From the NCBI GenBank assembly GCA_902599405.1, contig CACKFO010000007.1:18176-82175 (forward strand): a DNA stretch of 64,000 bases, given 5' to 3'. The notes beneath the pieces are model-generated. The model was not told where the DNA came from. It saw nothing but the letters and a program-made list of their open reading frames with translations, and searched no databases. The translations under genes were made by a program, and so were the position numbers. This DNA comes from an uncultured Alphaproteobacteria bacterium. Lineage in GTDB: Bacteria; Pseudomonadota; Alphaproteobacteria; HIMB59. This document shows, piece after piece, positions 50,324 through 61,163 of this stretch; the stretch's first letter is position 1; each line of letters begins with the position of its first letter.

Positions 50324-51781
50324 ATGATTATTTTTAAACAGTGGAGATTATGGGTATCTTTATTACTGTTAATAGGGAGCTATATCTTTATTAAACCTAA
50401 TTTTGAAAGTCAAACATCTGATAGCAAAATTAATTTTGGATTAGATATTCAGGGAGGGTTTTCATATTTACTTGAATTAAATGAGGAAGAATATCTTAAC
50501 AATCTTTTAGTTAAAACATCTCAATATATTGAAAATACTTATTCTATTTCATCCGATATAGATAATGGAGAAATTATAATATCTAAAAACCAAAATTTAG
50601 ATGCTCTTACAAATATTGTTATACAAAATTTAGGTTTAGAAATTAATGAAAAATCAGATAAGGAAAATAGTTATATTTTTTCCAAACAAAGTTTTAATAA
50701 ATCATTGTCAGATATGACTTTAAATGCAGTCGAAATTGTAAGGTCAAGAGTTGATTTTCTAGGTAATAAAGAATTATCTATACAAAAAGTAGGATTAAAT
50801 AAAATTTTATTAGAAATACCTGGTGATTTGGATAATAACGTCAAAGAGGTAATCTCTAAAACGGCTAAATTAACATTGCACCTAGAAAAAAATAATATAG
50901 TTGGTTCTAAGACTTTTATAAATGAAGAAACTGGCGAACAAGTTAGAGTTCAAGAAATTCCAAATATAACTGGTGACTTTATTCAAGATGCGTCACTTCA
51001 ATATAATCAAAATGAACCAGTCGTTGCTTTTTCTTTTAATAAAGAAGGTTCAGATCTTTTTGCGAAAATGACTTCTGAAAATGTTGGTTCTAGATTTGCA
51101 ATAGTTCTTGACGGTTCTTTAATTACTGCTCCCGTTATAAGAGAGTCAATTACTGGCGGTAGTGGTCAAATATCTGGAGGTTTTACAAATGAAACTGCTA
51201 ATAATCTTGCAATCATTTTAAAGTCTGGATCTTTACCAACTCAAATAAAAATAATTCAAGAAAAACAAATAGGCCCAACTCTTGGACAAGAAGGCGTAGA
51301 GAAAGGAGTTATAGCATCAATAATAGCTCTTATAGCTATTACTCTTTTTATGATTATTTATTATAAAATTTCAGGATTTTTTACAGTTATTACAATTATT
51401 AGTTGTCTATCTTTACTTTTTGCAATGATGTCCTTATTAAACACAACATTAACTCTACCTGGTGTTATTGGAATAGTATTAACAATAGGAATGTGTGTAG
51501 ATGCAAATGTTTTAATATTTGAAAGAATTCGAGAAAATTTTAAACATAATATCGAGGATCCTAAAAATCATGGTTTCAATTCTGCTTATGTAACTATCCT
51601 TGACTCTAATTTAACAACATTATTCGCAGCTATTTTTTTATTTGCTTTTGGTTTTGGGCCTATTAGAGGTTTCTCAATTTCATTAATTATTGGAATTATA
51701 TCCTCTCTAATAGTTACTTACATAATACTAAAATTATTTATTAATATAACTTCAATAAAATACCTTGGACTTCAAAGATGA
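50324..51781 (+). CDS. secD: Protein-export membrane protein SecD
   Basis: Proton-driven RND-family component that pulls proteins out of the Sec channel. The 485-residue protein has an N-terminal span, a conserved start DIQGGFSYLLEL, a large periplasmic domain (about 30-300, with VRSRVDFLGNKELSIQKVG and GRFAIVLDGSLITAPVI-type stretches), and five C-terminal spans with LTIGMCVDANVLIFERIREN. Its stop overlaps the secF ATG by 4 bases. It is shorter than E. coli SecD (615) but normal for the group. Confidence 0.95.
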   Translation: MIIFKQWRLWVSLLLLIGSYIFIKPNFESQTSDSKINFGLDIQGGFSYLLELNEEEYLNNLLVKTSQYIENTYSISSDIDNGEIIISKNQNLDALTNIVIQNLGLEINEKSDKENSYIFSKQSFNKSLSDMTLNAVEIVRSRVDFLGNKELSIQKVGLNKILLEIPGDLDNNVKEVISKTAKLTLHLEKNNIVGSKTFINEETGEQVRVQEIPNITGDFIQDASLQYNQNEPVVAFSFNKEGSDLFAKMTSENVGSRFAIVLDGSLITAPVIRESITGGSGQISGGFTNETANNLAIILKSGSLPTQIKIIQEKQIGPTLGQEGVEKGVIASIIALIAITLFMIIYYKISGFFTVITIISCLSLLFAMMSLLNTTLTLPGVIGIVLTIGMCVDANVLIFERIRENFKHNIEDPKNHGFNSAYVTILDSNLTTLFAAIFLFAFGFGPIRGFSISLIIGIISSLIVTYIILKLFINITSIKYLGLQR

Positions 51782-52650
51782 TTAATTTTTACTCTTTTAA
51801 AAATAAATCTTATTTAGTCTCCCTTAGTCTTATAATACTAACAATTATAATTATTTTTTTTAAAGGATTGAATTTAGGAATTGATTTCAAAGGTGGATTG
51901 AACTTTGAGGTAAAATCAAACTTAACAACTAATCAGCTTAATCAATACTTTGATTTTATAGACTCTGACAGAGAAGTCTTAATTAAAAGAGAGGTTGGCA
52001 GTGATGTTTTCAGTATCAGAATAGAGTCAGGTGATAATAATCCTGTTTTTATTGAAGAAATAAAAAATATAATTGATCAAAACCCGGATATTGAAATATT
52101 ACTCTCTGAGTATATAGAACCAACTTTTAGTGAAGAACTTATAAAAAATTCTATTTATGCTTTAGCATCTTCTTTGTTGGTAATAGCTGTTTATGTTTGG
52201 ATAAGGTTTGATTGGCAGTTTGCAGCATCAGGTATATTCGCATTATTACATGACGTTTTTGTAGCTATAGGCTTTATGTCATTATTTAATATTGAATTTA
52301 ATTTAACAATGATCGCAGCTTTGCTACTAATTGCAGGTTACAGTATTAACGATACTATAGTTTTATTTGATCGACTTAGAAGTTTAACTTCAAATGAGGA
52401 AAATAAAGATAATTTTGAAACTAATGTAAACAACTCAATTAAATTAAATCTTCGAAGAACTATATTGACAAGTTTCACTACTATTTTAGCATTATTATGT
52501 CTAGTTTTTCTTGCACCTGTCAATTTAACTGAAATGCCAATAGTTTTTATTTTTGGGGTTTTGATTGGAACTTTTTCCTCTTTATTTCTGGTGCTTGGAA
52601 TAGTGGGGGATTTGAATTATGAAGCAGTGCTTAAAGCAAGAGACTCTTGA
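51778..52650 (+). CDS. secF: Protein-export membrane protein SecF
   Basis: Partner of SecD in the Sec auxiliary complex. The 290-residue protein has the N-terminal span, GLNLGIDFKGGLNFEVK, a short periplasmic domain, and five spans with the family motif SINDTIVLFDRLRS (about 196-210), followed by RRTILTSFTTILALLCLVF. It overlaps secD by 4 bases and the convergent uvrA by 34 bases, the longest convergent overlap of two real genes in the window. Confidence 0.95.
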   Translation: MINFYSFKNKSYLVSLSLIILTIIIIFFKGLNLGIDFKGGLNFEVKSNLTTNQLNQYFDFIDSDREVLIKREVGSDVFSIRIESGDNNPVFIEEIKNIIDQNPDIEILLSEYIEPTFSEELIKNSIYALASSLLVIAVYVWIRFDWQFAASGIFALLHDVFVAIGFMSLFNIEFNLTMIAALLLIAGYSINDTIVLFDRLRSLTSNEENKDNFETNVNNSIKLNLRRTILTSFTTILALLCLVFLAPVNLTEMPIVFIFGVLIGTFSSLFLVLGIVGDLNYEAVLKARDS

Positions 52651-55418
52651 TATTTTCTTAAATAAATACCTGTTTGATTATTTTTATTCTTAATTAGATC
52701 CTTTGGTTTACCTTCAAATAAAATATTCCCGCCTTTTTCTCCACCCTCAGGTCCTAAATCTATAATCCAATCACTCGTGTTAATAACATCTAAGTTGTGT
52801 TCTATTACAATTACAGTATTTCCGTAAGACACTAATTTATGAAGTATCTCTAAAAGTTTCTTTATATCATCAAAGTGAAGTCCAGTTGTAGGTTCGTCTA
52901 AAATATAAAGTGTTTTTCCAGTTTGCCGTTTTGATAATTCTTTAGAAAGTTTAATCCTTTGAGCTTCTCCACCGGATAGTGTTGTTGCTGATTGACCAAT
53001 AGAAATATACCCTAAACCAACATCTTTTAGTGTTTTAAGCTTTGAATATACTTGTGGATTATTAATAAAAAATTCTTCAGCATCATCTACTGTCATTGAT
53101 AAAATATCATTAATATTTTTTTTATTATATTGAATGCTTAATGTTTCCTTATTATATCTTTTTCCGTTACAAACTTCACATTTAACATATACAGGTGCTA
53201 AAAAATGCATTTCAATTTTTTTTAATCCATCACCCTCACAACTCTCACACCTACCTCCTTTAACATTAAATGAAAATCTGCCAGGTTTAAAACCTTTAAC
53301 TTTAGCCTCTGGTAAATTTGCAAACCATTCTCTTATTGGTGTAAAAAGCCCAACATAAGTAGCTGGGTTTGATCTAGGAGTTCTTCCAATCGGTGATTGA
53401 TCGATATTTATAACTTTATCAATATTTTCTATACCTTTAATGTCTTCATAAGGGAGTGTTTTTATAATTTTTTCATAAATTCTGTTATTAGTAGCTCCAT
53501 ACAAAGTCTCATTAATTAATGTTGACTTTCCACTTCCAGAAACACCAGTAATAGTTATAAACTTACTTAAAGGAAATTTTACACTCACATCTTTTAAATT
53601 ATTCCCATTTGCCTTTTTAATTTCAATAAATTGTTTTGATGGATTTTTATTAAGAGTTGGTGGATATCTACCAATTAAACCCCTTATATAGCTACTAGTT
53701 AAACTATCTTTACTATTTAGTATTTTGTTGAATTCTCCGTTAGCTACTATAGATCCACCGTTGATACCCGCATGCTTACCGATATCAACTACATAATCTG
53801 CCTCTCTTATAATATCCTCATCATGCTCAACGACTATTATTGTGTTACCTAAATCTCTTAAATTCTTAAGAGTATTTATAAGCTTTTGATTATCTCTTTG
53901 ATGAAGTCCTATTGAAGGTTCATCTAATACATATGTAACTCCAGTTAAACCAGACCCAATTTGACTTGCTAATCGAATTCTTTGAGACTCTCCACCAGAA
54001 AGAGTAGAACTTTTTCTCGATAAACTTAGGTAATTCAAACCAACTTCATTTAAAAAATTTAATCTAGAAAAAATTTCTTTTTTTAATGGAGCTGCTATTA
54101 GTTTTTGCTGATCATTTAATTCATTTTCAAATTCATTAATCCACTTCAAAGAATTAGCTATGCTTAGAGAAGTAAAGTCAGAAATAGTTATGTTATTAAT
54201 CTTAACACATAGTGCTTTTTCATTAAGTCTTTTTCCATTACAGTCATTACAAGTTTTTGAGTTTCTAAATTTTTCAAGCTCCCATTGCCTCCACCAACTT
54301 GAAGAACCATCATAGATATCGTCCATAATATTTATTAAACCATCAAATTGTCTTCCACCAAAAAGAACTTCATTTTGAAAAGATTTAGGTATTTTAGACC
54401 AAATAACATTTTCTAATTTTTTTGCATTAAACATTTTTTTTAGCTTTGGAAATATTCTTGATTTTGATCTTTCTGACCAAAAATTTATTGCTCCATCATT
54501 AAATGATAAATTTTTATCTGGTATCAATATATCTTCATCAAATGTATCTATCTCACCAAGACCGTCACATGTTTTACAAGCTCCATATGGATTATTAAAA
54601 CTAAATAATCTGGGTTCTATCTCATCAATACTAAATCCGCTTACGGGACACATGAATTTATCGGACAATGTAATTATTTCATTATCATCAATATTAAATA
54701 CCTCTACACTTCCTTCACTTTCTTTTAAACTAATTTCAATACTATTTGCTAATCTATCTCTATTATCTTTTGACGGTATTATTCTATCAATTACAACACT
54801 TATAGAATGTTTAAAGTTTTTGCTTAATTCAGGTAGTTCTTCTTTTTGATAAAGTTTGTTATTAATCAAAAATCTCTCGTAACCTTTTTTAAAATATTCC
54901 TCAAAAAGTTTTTTATACTCTCCTTTTCTTCCTTTAATTAATGGAGACATAATCATTATTTTTTTTGAATTAAATTTTAAATTAACTTCATCTATCATTT
55001 CTGAGCTAGTTAAGCCTTTAATTGGTTTTCCAGTTGCGGGTGAGTAGGGTACACCAATTCTTGAGAATAGAACTCTTAGATAATCATAAATTTCAGTTAC
55101 TGTTCCTACCGTTGATCTAGGGTTTTTCGAAGTTGTTTTTTGATCTATTGAAATAGCAGGAGATAAACCTTCTATTTTATCAACCTTAGGTTTATCCATC
55201 ATATCTAAAAACTGACGGGCATAAGCACTTAGTGATTCGATATACTTTCTCTGTCCTTCTGCATAAATTGTATCGAAGGCTAATGTTGATTTGCCAGACC
55301 CACTCACACCAGTTATTACAACGAGTTTGTTTTTTGGTAAATTTAAATTTATATTTTTTAAATTATGTTCATGGGCATTATGAACAATAATGTGAGTAAG
55401 TGGTGAATGTTTATCCAT
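52617..55418 (-). CDS. uvrA: Excinuclease ABC subunit A
   Basis: Damage-sensing ATPase of nucleotide excision repair. About 933 residues from the ATG at 55418, which fits the family start; another ATG lies 15 bases upstream. Two ATPase halves each show GVSGSGKST and an ABC signature (LSGGESQRIRLA and LSGGEAQRIKLS), plus YAEGQRKYIESLSAYARQFL. The second zinc finger (CESCEGDG) is complete; the first has CPVSGF, where E. coli has CPICGY, so one Cys is replaced by Ser, which I believe is common in alphaproteobacteria. The gene is divergent from ssb. Confidence 0.95.
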   Translation of the reverse strand: MDKHSPLTHIIVHNAHEHNLKNINLNLPKNKLVVITGVSGSGKSTLAFDTIYAEGQRKYIESLSAYARQFLDMMDKPKVDKIEGLSPAISIDQKTTSKNPRSTVGTVTEIYDYLRVLFSRIGVPYSPATGKPIKGLTSSEMIDEVNLKFNSKKIMIMSPLIKGRKGEYKKLFEEYFKKGYERFLINNKLYQKEELPELSKNFKHSISVVIDRIIPSKDNRDRLANSIEISLKESEGSVEVFNIDDNEIITLSDKFMCPVSGFSIDEIEPRLFSFNNPYGACKTCDGLGEIDTFDEDILIPDKNLSFNDGAINFWSERSKSRIFPKLKKMFNAKKLENVIWSKIPKSFQNEVLFGGRQFDGLINIMDDIYDGSSSWWRQWELEKFRNSKTCNDCNGKRLNEKALCVKINNITISDFTSLSIANSLKWINEFENELNDQQKLIAAPLKKEIFSRLNFLNEVGLNYLSLSRKSSTLSGGESQRIRLASQIGSGLTGVTYVLDEPSIGLHQRDNQKLINTLKNLRDLGNTIIVVEHDEDIIREADYVVDIGKHAGINGGSIVANGEFNKILNSKDSLTSSYIRGLIGRYPPTLNKNPSKQFIEIKKANGNNLKDVSVKFPLSKFITITGVSGSGKSTLINETLYGATNNRIYEKIIKTLPYEDIKGIENIDKVINIDQSPIGRTPRSNPATYVGLFTPIREWFANLPEAKVKGFKPGRFSFNVKGGRCESCEGDGLKKIEMHFLAPVYVKCEVCNGKRYNKETLSIQYNKKNINDILSMTVDDAEEFFINNPQVYSKLKTLKDVGLGYISIGQSATTLSGGEAQRIKLSKELSKRQTGKTLYILDEPTTGLHFDDIKKLLEILHKLVSYGNTVIVIEHNLDVINTSDWIIDLGPEGGEKGGNILFEGKPKDLIKNKNNQTGIYLRKYQESLALSTAS

Positions 55419-55482
55419 TAAATTAGATATCAATTAAAGGGCTTTTAATATATATTAATATTACCTTTTAATAAAAATATTC

Positions 55483-55953
55483 ATGGCTGGATCAGTAAAT
55501 AAAGTAATTCTTCTAGGTAACTTAGGTAAAGATCCTGATATTAGAGCTACAACAGCTGGATCGAGACTTGCGAGTTTTTCAATCGCTACCTCTACGAAAT
55601 ACCGAAACAAAGATACTCAACAGTTAGAGGATAAGACTGAATGGCACAGAGTTGTTGTTTTTAATGATAAGTTAGCTGATATTTGTGAAAAATATTTAAG
55701 AAAAGGTTCAAAGATATACATAGAAGGTCAACTTCAAACAAGGAAATGGACTGATAATAATGGTGTTGATAAATACACCACTGAAGTAGTTATTCCAAAT
55801 TATTCTGGAGTATTAACGATGTTAGATACTCGTTCTCAATCATCTGTTAGTGATGAAAATAATAGTAATCAATTAGACTCAGCAGCAGATGAAGCAATGG
55901 GTGGTTCAGAAACATCTACAGCTGAACAACTCGATGATGACATTCCTTTTTAA
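55483..55953 (+). CDS. ssb: Single-stranded DNA-binding protein
   Basis: Coats single-stranded DNA in replication and repair. The 156-residue protein has the OB fold (about 1-110, with [50 protein letters not shown]), a Ser/Asn/Asp-rich linker and the conserved acidic tip DDDIPF that binds partner proteins. It is divergent from uvrA across about 49-64 bases and 8 bases before gyrA. No LexA box was seen in that gap. Confidence 0.96.
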   Translation: MAGSVNKVILLGNLGKDPDIRATTAGSRLASFSIATSTKYRNKDTQQLEDKTEWHRVVVFNDKLADICEKYLRKGSKIYIEGQLQTRKWTDNNGVDKYTTEVVIPNYSGVLTMLDTRSQSSVSDENNSNQLDSAADEAMGGSETSTAEQLDDDIPF

Positions 55954-55961
55954 AAAAATCA

Positions 55962-58628
55962 TTGGCTAAAAAGAATAAAACTAAAGCAAAGCAGTTAGAT
56001 GTTTTGGATACTAAAATATATCCAAACATAGATATTACAGATGAATTAGAAAAAAGTTATTTAGATTATGCTATGAGTGTCATAGTATCTAGAGCTTTAC
56101 CCGACGTTAGGGATGGATTAAAACCAGTTCACAGAAGAATACTTTACTCTATGTATGAGTCTTCGTACCATCACAACAAACCTTATAAAAAATCAGCAAG
56201 AATAGTTGGAGATGTTATGGGTAAATATCACCCTCATGGTGACTCTGCAATATATGAGTCTATGGTTAGAATGGCACAAGATTTTACAATGCGTCTCCCC
56301 TTAATAGATGGCCAGGGAAATTATGGTTCTATGGACGGAGATCCTGCTGCAGCTATGCGTTACACCGAAGCTAGATTAGATAAAATCTCATCTTTTATGT
56401 TAGAAGAATTAGAATATGAAACAGTTCAACTTAGAGCAAATTACGATGAGACATTAACAGAACCAAAAGTTTTACCATCAAGATTTCCAAATATTTTTGT
56501 AAATGGTGCCAGTGGCATTGCAGTAGGAATGGCAACAAATATTCCTCCCCATAATCTTGGTGAAATTATAGACGCTACTTTACTTCTAGTAGATGAACCA
56601 GACACAACCTCTAAACAACTTCATAAGATCGTTAAAGGGCCAGATTTTCCAACTGGAGGAATTATATCTGGTACTGCTGGTCTAAGTTCAATGTATGAAA
56701 CAGGTAGGGGAAGCGTTACAGTCTTGTCTAAACTTCATGAAGAAAAAATTAAGAGTAGAAATGCAATTATAATTACAGAAATTCCTTACTTGCAAAATAA
56801 GTCAAAACTTTTAGAGCGTATTGCTGACGTAGTTAACAATAAAACGATAGAGGGTATAAACGATATTCGTGATGAGTCGAATAAAGAGGGTGTCAGAATT
56901 GTAGTTGAATTAAAATCATCTGCTGTTCCTGAAATTATAAAAAATCAACTATTTCAATATACTCCCTTAAAAACCTCATTCAGCAGTAATATGCTTGCAT
57001 TGAAAGAGACAAAGCCTTTAACGCTTAATTTAAAAGATGGCCTCACTTATTTTATTAATTTTAGAAAAGATGTTATTACAAAGAGAACTGTATATAAACT
57101 TAACAAAGCGAGAGAAAAAGCTAACATTTTAATTGGATTATCAATTGCTGTTAATAATATTGATGCAGTAATTAACCTTATTAAAAAATCTAAAACTCCT
57201 TCAGAGGCTAAAGAAAAATTATTATCGACAAAATGGACAGTAAAATCTAATGTTACTCAATACATTAAGTTAATAAACCCTTCTTTTAAGCTATCAGGAT
57301 CTAAGATACTTTTAGATGAGGAACAAGCTAAGGCTATTCTGGAATTAAGACTTCAAAAGTTAACAGCTTTAGAAAGAGACGATTTATTTAACAATTTAAA
57401 ATCACTTGTAGAAGACATAAATACATATCTCAAAATATTAAATTCAGATAAGCAATTATTAAAAGTATTAAAAAGTGAATTGACAGAAATAAAAGATAAT
57501 TTTTCTACAGATCGAAAAACTGAAATTCAAAAACATGATATTGAAGACATAGATACGGAAGATCTAATAATCGAAGAAGATGTTGTAGTCACAGTTTCCC
57601 ATCAAGGTTACATAAAAAGAGTTTTAAAATCCTCTTACAAAGTTCAAAAAAGAGGTGGTAAAGGTAAAAAAGCTATGACTACACGAGATGAAGATTTTCT
57701 TGAACAAGTATTTGCAGCCACTACTCGTGATACAATATTATTTTTTACTTCAGTTGGAAAAGTTTATTCTATGAAAGCTTATGAATTACCTGCTGGCACA
57801 CCTACATCGAGGGGAAAAGCAATAGTCAATCTTATTCCAATAACAAAAAACGAAAAAATTTCTTCTATTCTTACATTGCCAAAAGATATTGATAATTTTG
57901 AGAATTATAATTTAGTTTTTGCTACTAGCCTCGGGAACATTAGAAAAAATAAACTAAAAGATGTTGCAATGAGTGGTTCAAGAAAATTATCTAGAACAGG
58001 TAAAACTGCCATTAAACTTAAAACAGGAGATAGGTTAATTGGTGTAATTTCTGTTATAGAAAATGATGATGTACAGCTTGCAACAACAAATGGAAAATCA
58101 ATCAGATTTGCTACAAAAGATTTAAGAGAATTTTCAGGATTAGGTTCTGCTGGTGTAAGGGGGATTAAACTAGCTAAAGATGACAAAGTTGTATCTGTAT
58201 GTAGTTTACTTCATAATAAAATATCTATAGATGTAAGAGAGTCCTATTTAAAAGCAAAAAATGAGGCTAAAAAAGATATATCAAAAATAAATAATAAATT
58301 TACAGAACTCGCAAATACAGAAGAATATCTCTTATCAATTACTGAGAATGGTTATGGTAAGTTAAGTTCTGCTTATGAATACAGAATTACTAATAGAGGT
58401 GGATCGGGAGTTACTAATATTACTGTTACCCCTAAAAATGGAAGAGTTATTCAATCATTAAAAGTAAATTTGGATGATAATATAGCTTTAATTTCAGATA
58501 CTGGTAAATTATTAAGGTGTAATGTTGGAGATAACATCAGAGTAGTTGGAAGAGTTTCCCAAGGTGTCTCTGTATTTAAAGTAGATGCAAATGAAAAAAT
58601 TGTCTCTGTAGCAAGGTTAGAAGATTAA
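55962..58628 (+). CDS. gyrA: DNA gyrase subunit A
   Basis: DNA-cutting subunit of gyrase. The 888-residue protein starts at a TTG (55962); the frame is open from there and no better ATG precedes the conserved [17 protein letters not shown]. Catalytic Tyr134 lies in [10 protein letters not shown]. The quinolone region is [12 protein letters not shown] (90-101), with Ser95 as in E. coli Ser83 and Glu99 in the place of Asp87. The C-terminal pinwheel has the GyrA-box QKRGGKG, which marks gyrase rather than topoisomerase IV. It precedes coaD by 1 base. Confidence 0.96.
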   Translation: MAKKNKTKAKQLDVLDTKIYPNIDITDELEKSYLDYAMSVIVSRALPDVRDGLKPVHRRILYSMYESSYHHNKPYKKSARIVGDVMGKYHPHGDSAIYESMVRMAQDFTMRLPLIDGQGNYGSMDGDPAAAMRYTEARLDKISSFMLEELEYETVQLRANYDETLTEPKVLPSRFPNIFVNGASGIAVGMATNIPPHNLGEIIDATLLLVDEPDTTSKQLHKIVKGPDFPTGGIISGTAGLSSMYETGRGSVTVLSKLHEEKIKSRNAIIITEIPYLQNKSKLLERIADVVNNKTIEGINDIRDESNKEGVRIVVELKSSAVPEIIKNQLFQYTPLKTSFSSNMLALKETKPLTLNLKDGLTYFINFRKDVITKRTVYKLNKAREKANILIGLSIAVNNIDAVINLIKKSKTPSEAKEKLLSTKWTVKSNVTQYIKLINPSFKLSGSKILLDEEQAKAILELRLQKLTALERDDLFNNLKSLVEDINTYLKILNSDKQLLKVLKSELTEIKDNFSTDRKTEIQKHDIEDIDTEDLIIEEDVVVTVSHQGYIKRVLKSSYKVQKRGGKGKKAMTTRDEDFLEQVFAATTRDTILFFTSVGKVYSMKAYELPAGTPTSRGKAIVNLIPITKNEKISSILTLPKDIDNFENYNLVFATSLGNIRKNKLKDVAMSGSRKLSRTGKTAIKLKTGDRLIGVISVIENDDVQLATTNGKSIRFATKDLREFSGLGSAGVRGIKLAKDDKVVSVCSLLHNKISIDVRESYLKAKNEAKKDISKINNKFTELANTEEYLLSITENGYGKLSSAYEYRITNRGGSGVTNITVTPKNGRVIQSLKVNLDDNIALISDTGKLLRCNVGDNIRVVGRVSQGVSVFKVDANEKIVSVARLED

Positions 58629-58629
58629 A

Positions 58630-59118
58630 ATGTCAAAAATTGGTATATATCCTGGTTCATTTGATCCAATCACTTATGGACATCTCGATATTATTCAAAG
58701 GAGTTTAAGTGTAGTTGATGAATTAATTATAGCTGTTTCAAATAATAAGTCTAAAAATCACTTAATAACTATTGATGATAGATTAAATTTAATCAATCAA
58801 TCAATCTTATCTCTTCCAGAAAAAGATTTATCAAAAATTAAAGTAGAAAAATTTGATAATTTACTAGTACACTATGTAAAATCAAAAAATGCTTCATTAA
58901 TTATTCGAGGTTTAAGAGCTGTTTCAGATTTTGAGTATGAGTTTTTAATGACTGGTATGAATAGATCAATCGATAAAGATATTGAAACTATTTTTTTAAT
59001 GTCTTCAGAAAAATATCATTTTATATCATCAAGATTTATAAAAGAGATTCACAAGTTGGGTGGGGATATTTCCAAAAGTGTACCAAAACCAGTCCTTGAT
59101 TTCTTGTCAAAAATTTGA
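58630..59118 (+). CDS. coaD: Pantetheine-phosphate adenylyltransferase
   Basis: Penultimate step of coenzyme A synthesis, making dephospho-CoA. The 162-residue nucleotidyltransferase has the T/HxGH motif in YPGSFDPITYGHLDII (residues 7-22), the pantetheine region IIRGLRAVSDFEYEF (about 89-103), and the C-terminal motif ISSRFIKEIHKLGGDIS. It lies right after gyrA, as in other alphaproteobacteria, and is followed by tRNA-Lys. Confidence 0.95.
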   Translation: MSKIGIYPGSFDPITYGHLDIIQRSLSVVDELIIAVSNNKSKNHLITIDDRLNLINQSILSLPEKDLSKIKVEKFDNLLVHYVKSKNASLIIRGLRAVSDFEYEFLMTGMNRSIDKDIETIFLMSSEKYHFISSRFIKEIHKLGGDISKSVPKPVLDFLSKI

Positions 59119-59140
59119 AATGTTCACAATTATTCTACAC

Positions 59141-59216
59141 GGGCCCATAGCTCAGCCGGTAGAGCACCTGACTTTTAATCAGGGTGTCGCAGGTTCGAAT
59201 CCTGCTGGGCTCACCA
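59141..59216 (+). tRNA. tRNA-Lys (UUU)
   Basis: The gene starts GGGCCCATAGCTCAGCCGGT and ends with GGTTCGAATCC, the closing TGGGCTC and encoded ACCA. The acceptor stem pairs GGGCCCA with TGGGCTC with one G-U. The anticodon loop CTTTTAA gives UUU (59174-59176), decoding Lys. The length is 76 bases including CCA. Confidence 0.97.
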
Positions 59217-59225
59217 CTTAAAACT

Positions 59226-59678
59226 ATGATTAAAGTTTATTTAGCCGGAGAAATTCACACTAATTGGCGTGAAGATTTAATTCAATTGTGTAATTCTGCT
59301 AATTTGAAGACTCAATTTTTCTCTCCTGTCACCAATCATGAAAATTCTGATAATTGTGGAGTAGAAATATTAGGACCTGAGGATAAAAATTTTTGGAAAG
59401 ATAACAAAGGTGCCAATATTAATTCTATTCGCACAAAAAAAGCCATAAAGGATAGCGATGTAGTAGTTGTTAAATTTGGCGAAAAATACAAACAATGGAA
59501 CGCTGCCTTTGATGCTGGATATGCTTCGGCTCTAAACAAATCAATTATTATTATACATAGTGATGATCATCAACATGCTTTAAAAGAGGTAGATGCAGCA
59601 GCTTCTGCTGTAGTGTCTAATAATGAACAAGTAGTTCGTATTTTAAAATATGTCCAAGATGGATCTCTTGAAAAATAA
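59226..59678 (+). CDS. YtoQ-family protein
   Basis: A 150-residue Rossmann-like protein of the YtoQ family, related to nucleoside 2-deoxyribosyltransferases. It begins MIKVYLAGEIHTNWREDL and has SPVTNHENSDNCG, DSDVVVVKFGEKYKQWNAAFD (given here in pieces: DSDVVVVKFG, then KQWNAAFDAGYASALN) and HQHALKEVDAAASAVV. The enzymatic role of the family is not established. I chose the ATG at 59226; earlier starts would run into the tRNA-Lys 10 bases upstream. Confidence 0.83.
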   Translation: MIKVYLAGEIHTNWREDLIQLCNSANLKTQFFSPVTNHENSDNCGVEILGPEDKNFWKDNKGANINSIRTKKAIKDSDVVVVKFGEKYKQWNAAFDAGYASALNKSIIIIHSDDHQHALKEVDAAASAVVSNNEQVVRILKYVQDGSLEK

Positions 59679-59732
59679 ATATGTAAATTTAATAAATCGA
59701 CCAACTGTTTATTTATGGTTATAATCTGAAAT

Positions 59733-61163
59733 ATGCTTGATAAAAGAAAATTTTACATAAATGGTGAATGGGTATCTCCATCAAAAAACTCAGATTTTAA
59801 TGTAATCAATCCAGCTACAGAAGAACCTTATGTAACTATATCTTTAGGTAATGAAGATGACACTAACAAGGCTGTAGTAGCGGCAAAAAATGCTTTTACT
59901 TCATGGAAAAATACCTCTGTAGAGGAAAGAATAACTTTACTTGAAAAACTCTTAAAGATTTACAAGAGAAGATTTCATGAGATGACCCAAGCCATTTCAA
60001 CTGAACTTGGTGCTCCCTTAGATTGGGCTTCATCTGCACAAACAGCCTCTGGAGAGTCACATATCGAAGATTTCATATTGAGATTAAAAAAATTTGAATT
60101 TGAAACTAAATTTGATGAAAGTTCTGATAATTATATAGTTTATGAACCTATTGGTGTGTGTGGTCTTATCACACCATGGAATTGGCCTATAAACCAAATA
60201 GCTCTTAAAGTAATACCAGCTTTTGCCACTGGCTGTACCATGATTTTAAAACCATCTGAAATGGCACCTCTATCTGGTTTGTTATTTGCTGAAATGATAC
60301 ATGAAGCAGGTTTTCCTGCTGGTGTTTTTAATTTAGTAAATGGAGATGGAGCAGGTGTTGGATCTCAAATATCGAGTCATCCTGACATAGACATGGTTTC
60401 ATTTACTGGCTCTACTAGAGCAGGTAAATTAATTTCAAAAAGTGCAGCTGACACAATTAAAAGAGTTTGTTTAGAACTTGGTGGTAAGGGAGGTAATATT
60501 ATTTTTGCTGATGCATATCCCAATGCTGTTAGAGATGGTGTAAGGAATATAATGAGTAATTCTGGTCAATCATGTGATGCACCTACACGAATGTTAGTTG
60601 AAAAATCAATTTATGAAAAAGCTGTTGAGGAAGCTGCTGATGAGGCTAAAAAGATAGGCGTAGATTTACCATCTAAATCAGGAGATCATATTGGACCTGT
60701 AATTAATAAATCTCAATTTGAAAAAATACAGTCGTTAATTCAAAGTGGTATTGACGAGGGTGCAACACTTGTAGCTGGTGGAGCGGGTAGACCATCAAAT
60801 CTTGAAAAAGGTTATTATGTAAAACCAACTGTATTTACAAATGTTAGTAATGATATGAGAATAGCTAAAGAGGAAATATTTGGTCCAGTGCTATCTATTA
60901 TTCCTTTTGAGTCTGAAGAAGAGGCAATTTCAATAACTAATGATACACCATATGGATTAGGTAATTTTTTACAAACTGAGAATAAAGAGAGAGCCAGAAG
61001 AGTTTCAAAACAATTAAGGGCTGGTGTGGTTCAAATCAATGGAAATGCTCCTGAAGCTGGAACACCTTTTGGAGGCTACAACCAATCTGGTAATGGACGA
61101 GAGGGTGGAACGTGGGGTCTACATGAATATTTGGAAGTTAAAGCAATTAGTGGTTGGAAATAG
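59733..61163 (+). CDS. Aldehyde dehydrogenase family protein
   Basis: NAD(P)-dependent oxidation of an aldehyde to an acid. The 476-residue protein has FYINGEWVSPS at the N-terminus, PWNWPINQIALKVIPA, the cofactor site VSFTGSTRAG, the general base Glu248 in LELGGKGGN, and nucleophile Cys281 in NSGQSCDAPTR, then EEIFGPVLSIIPF. The nearest known relatives I can think of act on betaine or succinate-type semialdehydes, but the substrate is not told by these motifs. The next gene (VOC) follows at once. Confidence 0.9.
   Translation: MLDKRKFYINGEWVSPSKNSDFNVINPATEEPYVTISLGNEDDTNKAVVAAKNAFTSWKNTSVEERITLLEKLLKIYKRRFHEMTQAISTELGAPLDWASSAQTASGESHIEDFILRLKKFEFETKFDESSDNYIVYEPIGVCGLITPWNWPINQIALKVIPAFATGCTMILKPSEMAPLSGLLFAEMIHEAGFPAGVFNLVNGDGAGVGSQISSHPDIDMVSFTGSTRAGKLISKSAADTIKRVCLELGGKGGNIIFADAYPNAVRDGVRNIMSNSGQSCDAPTRMLVEKSIYEKAVEEAADEAKKIGVDLPSKSGDHIGPVINKSQFEKIQSLIQSGIDEGATLVAGGAGRPSNLEKGYYVKPTVFTNVSNDMRIAKEEIFGPVLSIIPFESEEEAISITNDTPYGLGNFLQTENKERARRVSKQLRAGVVQINGNAPEAGTPFGGYNQSGNGREGGTWGLHEYLEVKAISGWK

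Noticed and set aside
52617..55418. UvrA first zinc finger with a Ser in place of a Cys (CPVSGF) might mean loss of function.
   Set aside because: I believe the same CPVSGF-type motif is usual in alphaproteobacteria, the second zinc finger is complete, and both ATPase halves are intact.
59184..59225. A start 42 bases before the YtoQ ATG.
   Set aside because: It lies inside the tRNA-Lys gene.
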